From positions 49,685 through 113,684 of the forward strand of contig NZ_LLXZ01000205.1 of assembly GCF_001440395.1 (NCBI RefSeq): DNA of 64,000 nucleotides, written 5' to 3'. This DNA comes from Bradyrhizobium jicamae. GTDB lineage: Bacteria; Pseudomonadota; Alphaproteobacteria; Rhizobiales; Xanthobacteraceae. The position numbers and the translations under genes were made by a program. Of this stretch, positions 42,087-50,258 are shown piece after piece. The notes below the pieces were generated by a model. That model was given only the letters and a program-made list of their open reading frames with translations. It did no database searches and was not told where the DNA came from. Numbering within the stretch: the stretch's first letter is position 1; each line of letters starts with the position of its first letter.

Positions 42087-43844
42087 ATGCGCGTGAGCGG
42101 GCATCGGTTTTTCAGTGCGAGTATTGCGAGCGCGACGATTGCGAAGCAGCGATTTTGGCAGATTGCGATGTTGACCGTGGCCGGCTCCGTTGCCACCGCT
42201 TCCCAGGCGGATGCTGCCACGATGTTCTACTGGCAGGATTCCGACCCCAGCTATTACCGGCCGATGCCGATCGTGCAGCCGCGCAAACCAAAGGCGCGCA
42301 AGCCGGCTGTCAAGACCGAGCCGGCGATCAAGGAAACCAACGCCAAGCCGCAGGGTCCACTGATCATCGCGGTCTCGATCGAGCAGCAGAAGGTCCGCGT
42401 CTATGACGCCAACGGGTTGTTCGCCGAAAGCCCGGTATCGACGGGCATGAAGGGTCATTCGACTCCGATGGGCGTGTTCAGCGTCATCCAGAAGCACAAG
42501 ATGCACCGCTCCAATATCTACAGCGGCGCGCCGATGCCGTACATGCAGCGCATCACCTGGTCGGGCATTGCGCTGCATGCCGGCGTTCTGCCGGGCTACC
42601 CGGCGTCGCACGGATGCATCCGCATGCCGACGGCCTTTGCCGTGAAGATGTGGAACTGGACCCGGATGGGCGCGCGCGTAATCATCACGCCCGGCCAGAT
42701 CACGCCGGCCAGTATCTCGCACCCCTTGCTGGCGGCGCAGAAGGTCGTGCCGCAGCCGCTGATTGCCGATGACCCCAAGCTCGATGCGCCCGCGATCAAG
42801 AGCGACAAGGGCGCGGACGCCGGCGGCGCGACCAAGCCGGCGAATGCCAGCCTGGCGAACTCGGAGCCGAACCTCGATCTCAGGTCGACGCTTGGACACA
42901 CGGCCCCGTTGCGCGAGCAGACCCATACTGCGGATGCCAGCCGCGCGCTGGCGGCGAAGAACGCGGTCATGTCCGATGCAGCACCGTCTGCAGCCGAGGC
43001 TCCGCCGGTCAGCGATACGGCAAACGCGGAGTCCGCGAAGACCGAGGTTTCCGTAAGCGAGAGCGTCAAGGCCGAGGACAAGGCCAGCGAAGTGAATACC
43101 GAGACGCCTACGGCGGCGATTGCCAAAGAGGAGCCCGCCAAGGCGGCAGCGCCGAAGGTCGAGGAAACCAGGACTTCCGAATCCAAGGCTTCCGAATTGA
43201 AGGCTTCCGAATCCAAGGCCGTTGAATCCAACGCAACTGAATCGAAAGCCGCCGAAAAGCCGGCCGAGCCCGTCAAGGCGGTCACCGATGCACCGGCCAT
43301 TGCACCTGACGCGAAGAAAGATCCGGCGCGTCTGCCAGGCGGTGCGGAAAAGGCTGCCAAGGTCGAAGCGCCCAGGCGCCCCGGCCAGATCGCCGTGTTG
43401 GTTAGCCGCAAGGACGCCAAGCTCTACGTCCGCGAGAGCTTCAAGCCGCAGTTCGACGTGCCGATAACGATCGCACCGGGCGACCGGCCGCTGGGCACGC
43501 ATGTCTTCACTGCGGAAGCCGACAAGACCGATCCCAACCTGCTGCGCTGGTCGGTGGTCTCGCTGCCGGCGGTCCGCAACGCCATTCCTGTCACCGAGGA
43601 CGAACGTCCTGCGCGGCGCAGGGTGGCCGGCGGTTCATCCGCCGAGGTGAAGCCGCTGCCGGCGCAGAACAGTCCGGCCGAGGCGCTGGACCGCATCACG
43701 ATCCCGCAGGACGCGCTCGTTCGGATCGCGGAGGTGCTGACCACCGGCGGCTCGATCATCGTGTCCGATCACAGCATCAACCAGGGCGGTGAAACCGGCG
43801 AAGGCACCGATTTCATCGTTCCTCTGCGCGCGGTCCGGCCATAA
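42087..43844 (+). CDS. L,D-transpeptidase (YkuD domain) with long Ala/Ser/Glu-rich linker
   Basis: A 585-residue envelope protein. A signal segment (IAMLTVAGSVATASQADAA) precedes the YkuD catalytic domain (about residues 85-210), whose active-site motif HGCIRMP lies near 172. A roughly 190-residue Ala/Lys/Glu/Ser linker follows, with repeated SESKAS units around 43170-43260. A second domain (GQIAVLVSRKDAKLYVRES) contains a further transpeptidase-like fold without the Cys motif. L,D-transpeptidases form 3-3 peptidoglycan crosslinks or attach proteins. GAGG lies 4-5 nt before the ATG at 42087. Confidence 0.9.
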   Translation: MRVSGHRFFSASIASATIAKQRFWQIAMLTVAGSVATASQADAATMFYWQDSDPSYYRPMPIVQPRKPKARKPAVKTEPAIKETNAKPQGPLIIAVSIEQQKVRVYDANGLFAESPVSTGMKGHSTPMGVFSVIQKHKMHRSNIYSGAPMPYMQRITWSGIALHAGVLPGYPASHGCIRMPTAFAVKMWNWTRMGARVIITPGQITPASISHPLLAAQKVVPQPLIADDPKLDAPAIKSDKGADAGGATKPANASLANSEPNLDLRSTLGHTAPLREQTHTADASRALAAKNAVMSDAAPSAAEAPPVSDTANAESAKTEVSVSESVKAEDKASEVNTETPTAAIAKEEPAKAAAPKVEETRTSESKASELKASESKAVESNATESKAAEKPAEPVKAVTDAPAIAPDAKKDPARLPGGAEKAAKVEAPRRPGQIAVLVSRKDAKLYVRESFKPQFDVPITIAPGDRPLGTHVFTAEADKTDPNLLRWSVVSLPAVRNAIPVTEDERPARRRVAGGSSAEVKPLPAQNSPAEALDRITIPQDALVRIAEVLTTGGSIIVSDHSINQGGETGEGTDFIVPLRAVRP

Positions 43845-43916
43845 CGGCTTGTTGAGCGGCGACCGACCGGACGTTGCGCTATGCTTTGCGCTGTTGAACC
43901 ACAGCCGAGGCGTTTC

Positions 43917-44489
43917 ATGATTGACCGCAGGAGCGTGATATCAGCGGCGCTGGCCGCGATCGCAGCCGTCGGCACAACCAGGCAATCCCTGGCGCAGGCC
44001 GGCATGAGCCGGATCACGGCTTATGCATTTTCGTTTCCGGGCCTTTCCGGGGGCGACATCAAGCTTTCCGAATTTGCCGGCCGGCCGATCCTGATCGTCA
44101 ACACGGCGTCGCTCTGCGGTTACACGCCGCAATATGGTGGCTTGCAGGAATTGTGGACCGAATTCGGCGGCCGCGGCCTGATGATCGTCGGCATCCCGTC
44201 CAACGATTTCGGCGGTCAGGAACCGGGCGGCGCGACCGAAATCACCGCGACCGCGCAGAACCACCGCGTCTCCTTCCCGATCGCCGCAAAGGCCGTCGTC
44301 AAGGGACCTGGCGCGCATCCATTCTACAAATGGGCGGCGGAGGCGCGGCCGAAGGATGTTCCACGCTGGAACTTCCATAAATACCTGATCGGCCGCGACG
44401 GCTACATCGCCGAGGTCTTCCCCGAATCCGTCGATCCCGTGGATACACGGGTGAAAACCGCCATCGCGCGGGCACTGGCCGCTTCCTGA
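43917..44489 (+). CDS. Exported glutathione peroxidase
   Basis: A 190-residue protein. A twin-arginine-type signal (DRRSVISAALAAIAAVG) precedes a thioredoxin-fold peroxidase. The redox Cys is in NTASLCGYTPQYGG, with Gln in GIPSNDFGGQEPG and Trp/Asn in RWNFHKYLIGRDG. It would reduce hydroperoxides with a thiol donor, probably in the periplasm. GAGG precedes the ATG at 43917. Confidence 0.9.
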   Translation: MIDRRSVISAALAAIAAVGTTRQSLAQAGMSRITAYAFSFPGLSGGDIKLSEFAGRPILIVNTASLCGYTPQYGGLQELWTEFGGRGLMIVGIPSNDFGGQEPGGATEITATAQNHRVSFPIAAKAVVKGPGAHPFYKWAAEARPKDVPRWNFHKYLIGRDGYIAEVFPESVDPVDTRVKTAIARALAAS

Positions 44490-44646
44490 GTTAACCGGCT
44501 CGGGGACAAATCCGCTGCGCGTAACCGCAGCGGTTGCGTTGGCGCGCCTGCTCCAACTAGGTTATTATCTGCTTCGGGGAATGGAGGCAGACCGGACGGC
44601 GGCGGCGCCGCGACCGGGTGCGGGATTCAAATTTAAGGAAAACAAG

Positions 44647-45600
44647 ATGCGTGTTGCGGCAGGGATGATCTTTGCAGGCGCGGTTTCGTTGTTGGCATCC
44701 AGCGCGGCGTGGTCGCAGGCGCTACCCACCAAGGGCGCGGCGGCTGCTCCTCAGGCCGCTCCCGCAGCGGCGCCAGCCCCTGCCCCGCCGCCGGCGCCGG
44801 TCTCGACCCGTCCGCCCTGCAACAATCCGAACGCACTCGGCATCGGCCGCACCGTCGAGATCGACACCACGGGCGGTCCCGGCTTCGGCTTCGAGCATTT
44901 CAAGGAGCTCGATTTCCTTCGCGACAAGGAAGTGGTGCTGACCTTCGACGACGGCCCGTGGCCGGTGAATACGCCGGCGGTGCTGAAGACGCTCGCGGAG
45001 GAATGCACCACCGGCATCTTCTTCCCGATCGGCAAGCACGCCACCTACTATCCCGAAATCCTCAAGCAGGTGGCCGCGGCCGGCCATTCAATCGGATCGC
45101 ACACCTGGTCGCATGCCGCCCTCGTCAACAAGAAGCTGACCGAGCAGCAGCGCAAGGATGAAATCGAAAAGGGTTTTAGCGCCGTGAAATGGGCGCTCGG
45201 CAAGGCCCCGGCGCCGTTCTTCCGCTTCCCGGCGCTGCAGCATCCGCCGGAGATGGTGACCTATCTCGGCACCCGCAACATCGCGATCTTCTCCTGCGAC
45301 CTCGACTCCTTCGATTTCAAGGCAAGCAAGGCGCAGAACATCGTCGACAACGTGATGCGCAAGGTGGAGAAGAACGGCAAGGGCATCATCCTGATGCACG
45401 ACTTCCAGAAGCACACCGCCGAAGCCCTGCCTGAGCTTTTGAAGAAGCTGAAGGCCGGCGGCTACAAGGTAGTCGCGATGCGCGCCAAGGCGCCGATCCA
45501 GACCATCGCCCAATATGACGAGGACATCGTCAAGGACCTCAAGCTGCCGACCGTGAGCTCACGCCCGGTTTCCAGCGTCGTCCAGACGATCTCGGAATAA
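44647..45600 (+). CDS. Polysaccharide deacetylase (NodB homology) family protein
   Basis: A 317-residue secreted protein. The signal peptide (MIFAGAVSLLASSAAWS) is followed by a Pro/Ala-rich linker, then the NodB domain: VVLTFDDGPWPVNTPAVLKT (metal-binding Asp), SIGSHTWSHAAL (two His), APFFRFPALQ and GKGIILMHDF (late His). It would deacetylate an extracellular or periplasmic polysaccharide. AAGGA precedes the ATG. It is not beside nod or exopolysaccharide genes, and an isolated family copy is common. Confidence 0.9.
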   Translation: MRVAAGMIFAGAVSLLASSAAWSQALPTKGAAAAPQAAPAAAPAPAPPPAPVSTRPPCNNPNALGIGRTVEIDTTGGPGFGFEHFKELDFLRDKEVVLTFDDGPWPVNTPAVLKTLAEECTTGIFFPIGKHATYYPEILKQVAAAGHSIGSHTWSHAALVNKKLTEQQRKDEIEKGFSAVKWALGKAPAPFFRFPALQHPPEMVTYLGTRNIAIFSCDLDSFDFKASKAQNIVDNVMRKVEKNGKGIILMHDFQKHTAEALPELLKKLKAGGYKVVAMRAKAPIQTIAQYDEDIVKDLKLPTVSSRPVSSVVQTISE

Positions 45601-45618
45601 AAGCGGCGCGACGCACAG

Positions 45619-46173
45619 GTGGTGCTGCGCATCGAAGGCTATGTCATTGTATCCGCCGACGGCATGCTGGCGGATGCGCGAAACGTCATGCCTGACGAGT
45701 TGAAGTTCGAGGGCGACAAGACGTTTTTCACCGCCGCCCTCGACCGCGTCGACCTGATCCTGCACGGCCGCAATTCCTACGAGGACCAGCCAAATTCGCC
45801 CCGGCGCAAACGCGTCATCCTGACGCGACAGATCGATGCGATCGCGCCCGATCCATCCAATCCGAAATCAACCTTGTGGAATCCCGCGGGCGCGTCGTTC
45901 GAAGCCGCCTGCGAGCATGCCGGCGCCACGTCCGGCACCGTCGCCGTGATCGGCGGCCCCGGCGTGTTCGGCATGTTCATGGACCGCTATGACGAGTTCT
46001 GGCTGTCGACCGCGCCGCATGTCCGCCTGCCCGGCGGCGAGCCGTGCTTCCCGGGGGTGCCTGCGCGCTCGCCGCAGGACATCCTGGCCGCGCATGGCTT
46101 GCGTGCCGGCGAGCCGCAGATGCTCGATGCCGCTGATGAAGTCAGCGTCACACCGTGGCGGCGTAACGCCTAG
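45619..46173 (+). CDS. RibD/dihydrofolate reductase-like family protein
   Basis: A 184-residue protein with the DHFR-like RibD C-terminal fold: LRIEGYVIVSADGMLADAR, LDRVDLILHGRNSYED, VAVIGGPGVFGMFMDRYDEFWLS. It probably binds NADPH. A GTG start is used and no strong ribosome-binding site is visible, so an alternative start is possible. It begins 18 nt after the deacetylase gene, suggesting co-transcription. The substrate is unknown. Confidence 0.8.
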   Translation: MVLRIEGYVIVSADGMLADARNVMPDELKFEGDKTFFTAALDRVDLILHGRNSYEDQPNSPRRKRVILTRQIDAIAPDPSNPKSTLWNPAGASFEAACEHAGATSGTVAVIGGPGVFGMFMDRYDEFWLSTAPHVRLPGGEPCFPGVPARSPQDILAAHGLRAGEPQMLDAADEVSVTPWRRNA

Positions 46174-46303
46174 GGCGTAGTCCTTTCGCTCAAATAAACC
46201 TCGATGCGGGCTGCCTGCGGCCAGAGATCGCTTGACAGTACGCGGACGCGGTTCCACCCTGAAAAGAAAAAAGACACATATCATCATCGGGAGGACCAAC
46301 AAC

Positions 46304-47425
46304 ATGTTGAGGTACGCTTCAACCATGGTTGCAGCGGTGACTCTTGGAATGGTCACCGTCTTTGCTGAACCGGTTTGCGCTCAGACTGCTGAAAAGCCGC
46401 TTGTTCTGAAGGGTCAATCGACCCACCCCGCATCCTCGAACTTCCATCTCATCTTCAAATTGTGGGCGGAGACCGTCGAAAAGATGACGGCCGGACGCCT
46501 CAAGATCGAGACGCTTCCAGCAGGCGCGATCGTGCCTGCGTTCGAAGTTTTCGACGCCACCTCCAAGAACGTTCTCGATGTCGGCATGGGACCGTTCGGC
46601 TACATTCTCGGCCGCAACACCGCGACAATACCGATGTCGCACGGCCCGCTGTACGGCATGGACGGCTCGGACTATTGGGCCTGGTACTATGACGGTGGCG
46701 GCATGAAGCTGCTCGACGAGTTCTACAAGGACGTCCTCAAACTGAACGTCGTCGGCTTCCCGATCCCGACCGACTACCCGCAGGGAATGGGCTGGTTCAA
46801 GAAAGAGATCAACAGCCTGGCCGACCTGAAGGGCCTGAAGTACCGGATCTACGGCATCGGTGCGGAAACCTATGGCCGGCTCGGTGTCTCGGTTGTCACC
46901 ATCCCCGGCGGCGAGATCGTGCCGGCGATGGAGCGCGGCGTGATCGAAGGCGCCGAGTGGATCAACTGCGAGGAAGACAAGAAGCTCGGTCTTCACCAGG
47001 TCGCCAAGCATTACTACACGCCGGGCATGCACGAGCCCGTCACCGGCGGCCAATTGATGATCAACGGCGACGTCTGGAAGAAGCTCACGCCGGACTTGCA
47101 GGAAATCATCAAGGTGGCGAGCGTTTACGCAACGACGACGCGCAACTTCGCCTTCAATCGTGAGACCGCGCAGGCTTGCCAGGACCTGATCAAGATGGGC
47201 GTGCAGATGCATCGCACACCCGACGAGGTCCTGAAGAACTTCCTCGACGAGTGGGAGAAGATCCAGACCGAGCACGCGGCCAAGAACCCCTTCTACCGGA
47301 AGGTCATCGACAGCCAGAAGGCCTATGCCGAACAGATCGTGCCGTTCAAGCTCTCCTGGTTCCCGCCGTACAATTTTGCCGGCGAGTATTATTGGAAGAA
47401 CAAGATCTACCTGACCAAGAAGTGA
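46304..47425 (+). CDS. TRAP transporter substrate-binding protein (DctP family)
   Basis: A 373-residue periplasmic binding protein with signal peptide (MLRYASTMVAAVTLGMVTVFAEPVCAQ). DctP blocks are FKLWAETVEKMTAGRLKIE, NSLADLKGLKYRIYGIGAET, VPAMERGVIEGAEWINCEE and YYTPGMHEPVTGGQLMING. The carboxylate-binding Arg is the one in KYRIYG. GGGAGG precedes the ATG. It is the first gene of a complete DctPQM operon. The ligand is probably an organic acid, but identity is unknown. Confidence 0.93.
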   Translation: MLRYASTMVAAVTLGMVTVFAEPVCAQTAEKPLVLKGQSTHPASSNFHLIFKLWAETVEKMTAGRLKIETLPAGAIVPAFEVFDATSKNVLDVGMGPFGYILGRNTATIPMSHGPLYGMDGSDYWAWYYDGGGMKLLDEFYKDVLKLNVVGFPIPTDYPQGMGWFKKEINSLADLKGLKYRIYGIGAETYGRLGVSVVTIPGGEIVPAMERGVIEGAEWINCEEDKKLGLHQVAKHYYTPGMHEPVTGGQLMINGDVWKKLTPDLQEIIKVASVYATTTRNFAFNRETAQACQDLIKMGVQMHRTPDEVLKNFLDEWEKIQTEHAAKNPFYRKVIDSQKAYAEQIVPFKLSWFPPYNFAGEYYWKNKIYLTKK

Positions 47426-47499
47426 TCTCTCTTCACGTGTAGCGAAGCTGCTGGCGTCCGCAACGTCCGGACGCCAGCAGTGCCTCAAGAGGAGCGATC

Positions 47500-48093
47500 A
47501 TGTCGTCGGACGTCGCAAGTGCTTCGGCCCCGGGCAATGCGGGCGCGCAGTTCCCACGCGCGTTCTACGCGATCATTCGCGCGATCGACCGCTTCACGGA
47601 CGTCACCGGCAAGCTCATTTCCCTGACGATGCTGTTCCTCGTGGTGACGATCTCCTACGAGGTCGTCATGCGCTACGGGTTCGGCGCGCCGACTGTCTGG
47701 GTCTATGAATCGAGCTTCATGGCCAATGGCGCAGCATTCATGCTCGGCGCGGCCTATGCGCTGCTGAAAGGCGCCCACGTCCGCACCGATATCTATTGGG
47801 AGAACTACTCGGAGCGGAAAAAGGGCGTCGTCGACCTGATCTCCTATCTGGTGTTTTTCTATCCGGCCATGATCACGTTCATGCTCATCAGCATCGATGA
47901 CGCCTGGCATTCCTACGACACCGGCGAACGATCGCAGGAGAGCGTGTGGCGCGCGATCATGTGGCCGTTCCGCGCCACGATCCCGCTGGCCGCCCTCCTT
48001 CTCATGATCCAGGGCGTCTCCGAGGTCCTGAAGTGCTGGTACCAGGTTCGGTTCGGGCGCGAATTCGTGCATAGGGAAAAGGTCGAGATATGA
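47500..48093 (+). CDS. TRAP transporter small permease (DctQ)
   Basis: A 197-residue four-helix membrane protein with the DctQ pattern: LISLTMLFLVVTISYEVVMRYGFGAPTVWVYE and AAFMLGAAYALLKGAHVRTDIYWENYSERKKG. It couples substrate-binding protein docking to the large permease. Its stop overlaps the DctM start by 4 nt (ATGA). A strong ribosome-binding site (AGAGGAG) precedes the ATG. Confidence 0.93.
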   Translation: MSSDVASASAPGNAGAQFPRAFYAIIRAIDRFTDVTGKLISLTMLFLVVTISYEVVMRYGFGAPTVWVYESSFMANGAAFMLGAAYALLKGAHVRTDIYWENYSERKKGVVDLISYLVFFYPAMITFMLISIDDAWHSYDTGERSQESVWRAIMWPFRATIPLAALLLMIQGVSEVLKCWYQVRFGREFVHREKVEI

Positions 48094-49508
48094 CCGGCCT
48101 CGAGCTCCTCGGACTAGTCATGCTCCTGGTGATGCTGGGCGTGATCTTCATCGGCCTGCCGATCAGCTTCACACTGTTGTTTCTCGCGCTGTCGTTCGGC
48201 TACATCGGCATGGGGGAGCGCGTTTTCAACCTCGCCTACCTGCAAACCATCGGCCTGATGAAGCAGGACGAACTTGTCGCGGTGCCGATGTTCATCCTGA
48301 TGGGGTTCATCTGCGACCAGGCCGGCCTGATGGAACGGCTGTTCAAGGCGTTCCGCGATCTGTTCGCGCCGCTGAATGGCGCACTCTACGTGGTCGTCAT
48401 CCTCACGGCGACGCTGTTCGGGATCGCCGCTGGAACCGTCGGCGCAACCGTCGCCCTGCTCGGCATCATGGCCGGGCCGATGATGATCCGCTCCGGCTAC
48501 GATGTGCGCATGTCGGCCGGCTCAATTGCCGCCGGCGGGACGCTCGGCATTCTGATTCCGCCGTCCGTGATGCTGGTCGTAATGGCGCCGGTGCTCGACA
48601 TCTCGATCATCGATCTCTATGCGGCCGCGTTCGGCCCCGGCTTCCTGCTGTCGGCGATGTTCATCGCGTACACCCTGATCCGCTGTTACTTCAATCCGAA
48701 GCTCGGCCCGCCGGTGCCGGTCGAGGAGCGGCCGGAGTCGATGCGGATGGTGCTGTGGGAATGCCTGGTCGGCCTGGTGCCGGTGACCGTGCTGACGATC
48801 GTGACACTCGGCGCCATCCTCGCCGGCATCACGACCGCGGCGGAAGCCGCGGCGTTCGGCGCGCTTGGCGCGATCCTGCTCGTCATCGCCTATGGCAAGT
48901 TCACATGGCGGGGATTGCTCGATGCCTGCTACGCCACGCTGGCGACCACCAGCATGGTGCTGCTGCTCGCGGTGGCTTCCAACGTGTTCGGCGCCGTGTT
49001 CGCATGGCTCGGCACGGCAAGCTGGATGACCAAGGCGCTGCTCGCTTCGCCGCTGCCGCCCTGGGGCACGATGTCCCTGCTCCTGACCCTGATATTCCTG
49101 CTCGGCTGGCCGTTCGAATGGCCGGCCATCGTCTTCATCTTCCTGCCGATGCTCGCGCCCGTCGCCAAGGGCCTCGGCTACGACATGGTCTGGTTCGGCT
49201 GCATCGTCGCCGTCGTGCTGCAGACTGCGTTCCTGTCGCCGCCGGTCGCGATGTCGGCCTATTATCTCAAGCAGGTCGTCAAGGAATGGAATCTGCGGCT
49301 GATCTATCGCGGCATGGCCGACTTCATGGTGCTGCAGGTCGTTTGCGTGGCGCTGGTGTTGATCTTCCCGGCGATCGCGATGTGGTTCCCGAACTGGCTG
49401 CAGGCGCGCCGGATCGCGGCGCGCACCGCGCAGATCGAGCAGGTCGCGCCGCCGCAGAACGCTGCGACAGTGCTCGACGGTTCACGGGTGGCGATCCGGA
49501 ATTTCTGA
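48090..49508 (+). CDS. TRAP transporter large permease (DctM)
   Basis: A 472-residue membrane protein with about twelve helices and the DctM hallmarks. These include LAYLQTIGLMKQDELVAVPMFILMGFICDQAG, TLFGIAAGTVGATVALLGIMAGPMM and SAGSIAAGGTLGILIPPSVMLVVM. It is the Na+-coupled transmembrane channel of the importer encoded with the two upstream genes. Translation is coupled to DctQ. Confidence 0.95.
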   Translation: MTGLELLGLVMLLVMLGVIFIGLPISFTLLFLALSFGYIGMGERVFNLAYLQTIGLMKQDELVAVPMFILMGFICDQAGLMERLFKAFRDLFAPLNGALYVVVILTATLFGIAAGTVGATVALLGIMAGPMMIRSGYDVRMSAGSIAAGGTLGILIPPSVMLVVMAPVLDISIIDLYAAAFGPGFLLSAMFIAYTLIRCYFNPKLGPPVPVEERPESMRMVLWECLVGLVPVTVLTIVTLGAILAGITTAAEAAAFGALGAILLVIAYGKFTWRGLLDACYATLATTSMVLLLAVASNVFGAVFAWLGTASWMTKALLASPLPPWGTMSLLLTLIFLLGWPFEWPAIVFIFLPMLAPVAKGLGYDMVWFGCIVAVVLQTAFLSPPVAMSAYYLKQVVKEWNLRLIYRGMADFMVLQVVCVALVLIFPAIAMWFPNWLQARRIAARTAQIEQVAPPQNAATVLDGSRVAIRNF

Positions 49509-49515
49509 CTTTGGT

Positions 49516-49968
49516 TCAGATGTCCCCGTAGGCCGGCTCATTCGGCCGCGGCCCCTTGCCGTAGCCTGCGATCATGAACAGGGCGCCGATGATCGACAGG
49601 TTCTTCAAGGCATCGATCAGCGTCTTGGCATTCTCGGGCGCCGGCTGATTCCAGAAATCGTGGAAGTAGAACGTCGTGGCGATCACGAAGAAGATCAGCA
49701 GGATCGCAAAGAAGCGCGCGCCGAAATTGACCGCGATCATCAGCCCGGCAAGGATCTCGAAGCCGCCGGCCGCCACCGCCAGCAATTGCGGCGTGGGCAT
49801 GCCCGTCATGGTTTCGAGCTGTGAGGTATAGGGCACAAGCACCGTCGGAATGGCCACCTTGGATGCGATGAAGTCCGCCGTCGGCTGAATCGCGAAAAGC
49901 TTGGTCGCCCCCGTGTACATGAAGAGCACGGCGAACAGGACTCGCCCGAAGGTAACTAACGCTGGCAT
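49516..49968 (-). CDS. DoxX family membrane protein
   Basis: A 150-residue four-helix membrane protein with the DoxX pattern (FGRVLFAVLFMYTGATKLFAI, GFEILAGLMIAVNFGARFFA). The ATG at 49968 has GAGG upstream, and the longer frame (8 extra residues) is less supported. DoxX proteins take part in quinone or thiosulfate-related redox in some species; the role here is unknown. It is convergent with the TRAP operon. Confidence 0.88.
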   Translation of the reverse strand: MPALVTFGRVLFAVLFMYTGATKLFAIQPTADFIASKVAIPTVLVPYTSQLETMTGMPTPQLLAVAAGGFEILAGLMIAVNFGARFFAILLIFFVIATTFYFHDFWNQPAPENAKTLIDALKNLSIIGALFMIAGYGKGPRPNEPAYGDI

Positions 49969-50258
49969 GGGATCGGCCTCACTGAATGGCATGCAAAAGA
50001 TAGCAGGCGGCGCGAAACGATTATGGGCGTTTCGTGTCCGCTTTTCAAACGCTCAAATCGAAACCGTCCGCGCAGGGGCCTGCGCGCGGCTCCACCTGAC
50101 CTACTGATAGAAGCAGAACCAAGGCGCTTTCTTGATCATAGCATTTCGCGCACAGCATGCCTCCCCGGACTTGAAGCGGGGGCGGCGGTGCTTCGCTCGA
50201 AGAAAGCGCGTCAGAACAAAAGGCTAAATCCCGATTTTGAATCAATCTGAACCGGGAT
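49969..50258. other. Intergenic region between DoxX and malic enzyme genes
   Basis: About 290 nt, less GC-rich, without a convincing gene. It carries the doxX promoter region and the 3' end of the malic enzyme transcript. Confidence 0.5.

Noticed and set aside
42072..43502. A 476-codon antisense frame over the L,D-transpeptidase gene
   Set aside because: The plus-strand gene has a signal peptide and a catalytic motif; the antisense product is low-complexity Arg/Gly/Leu.
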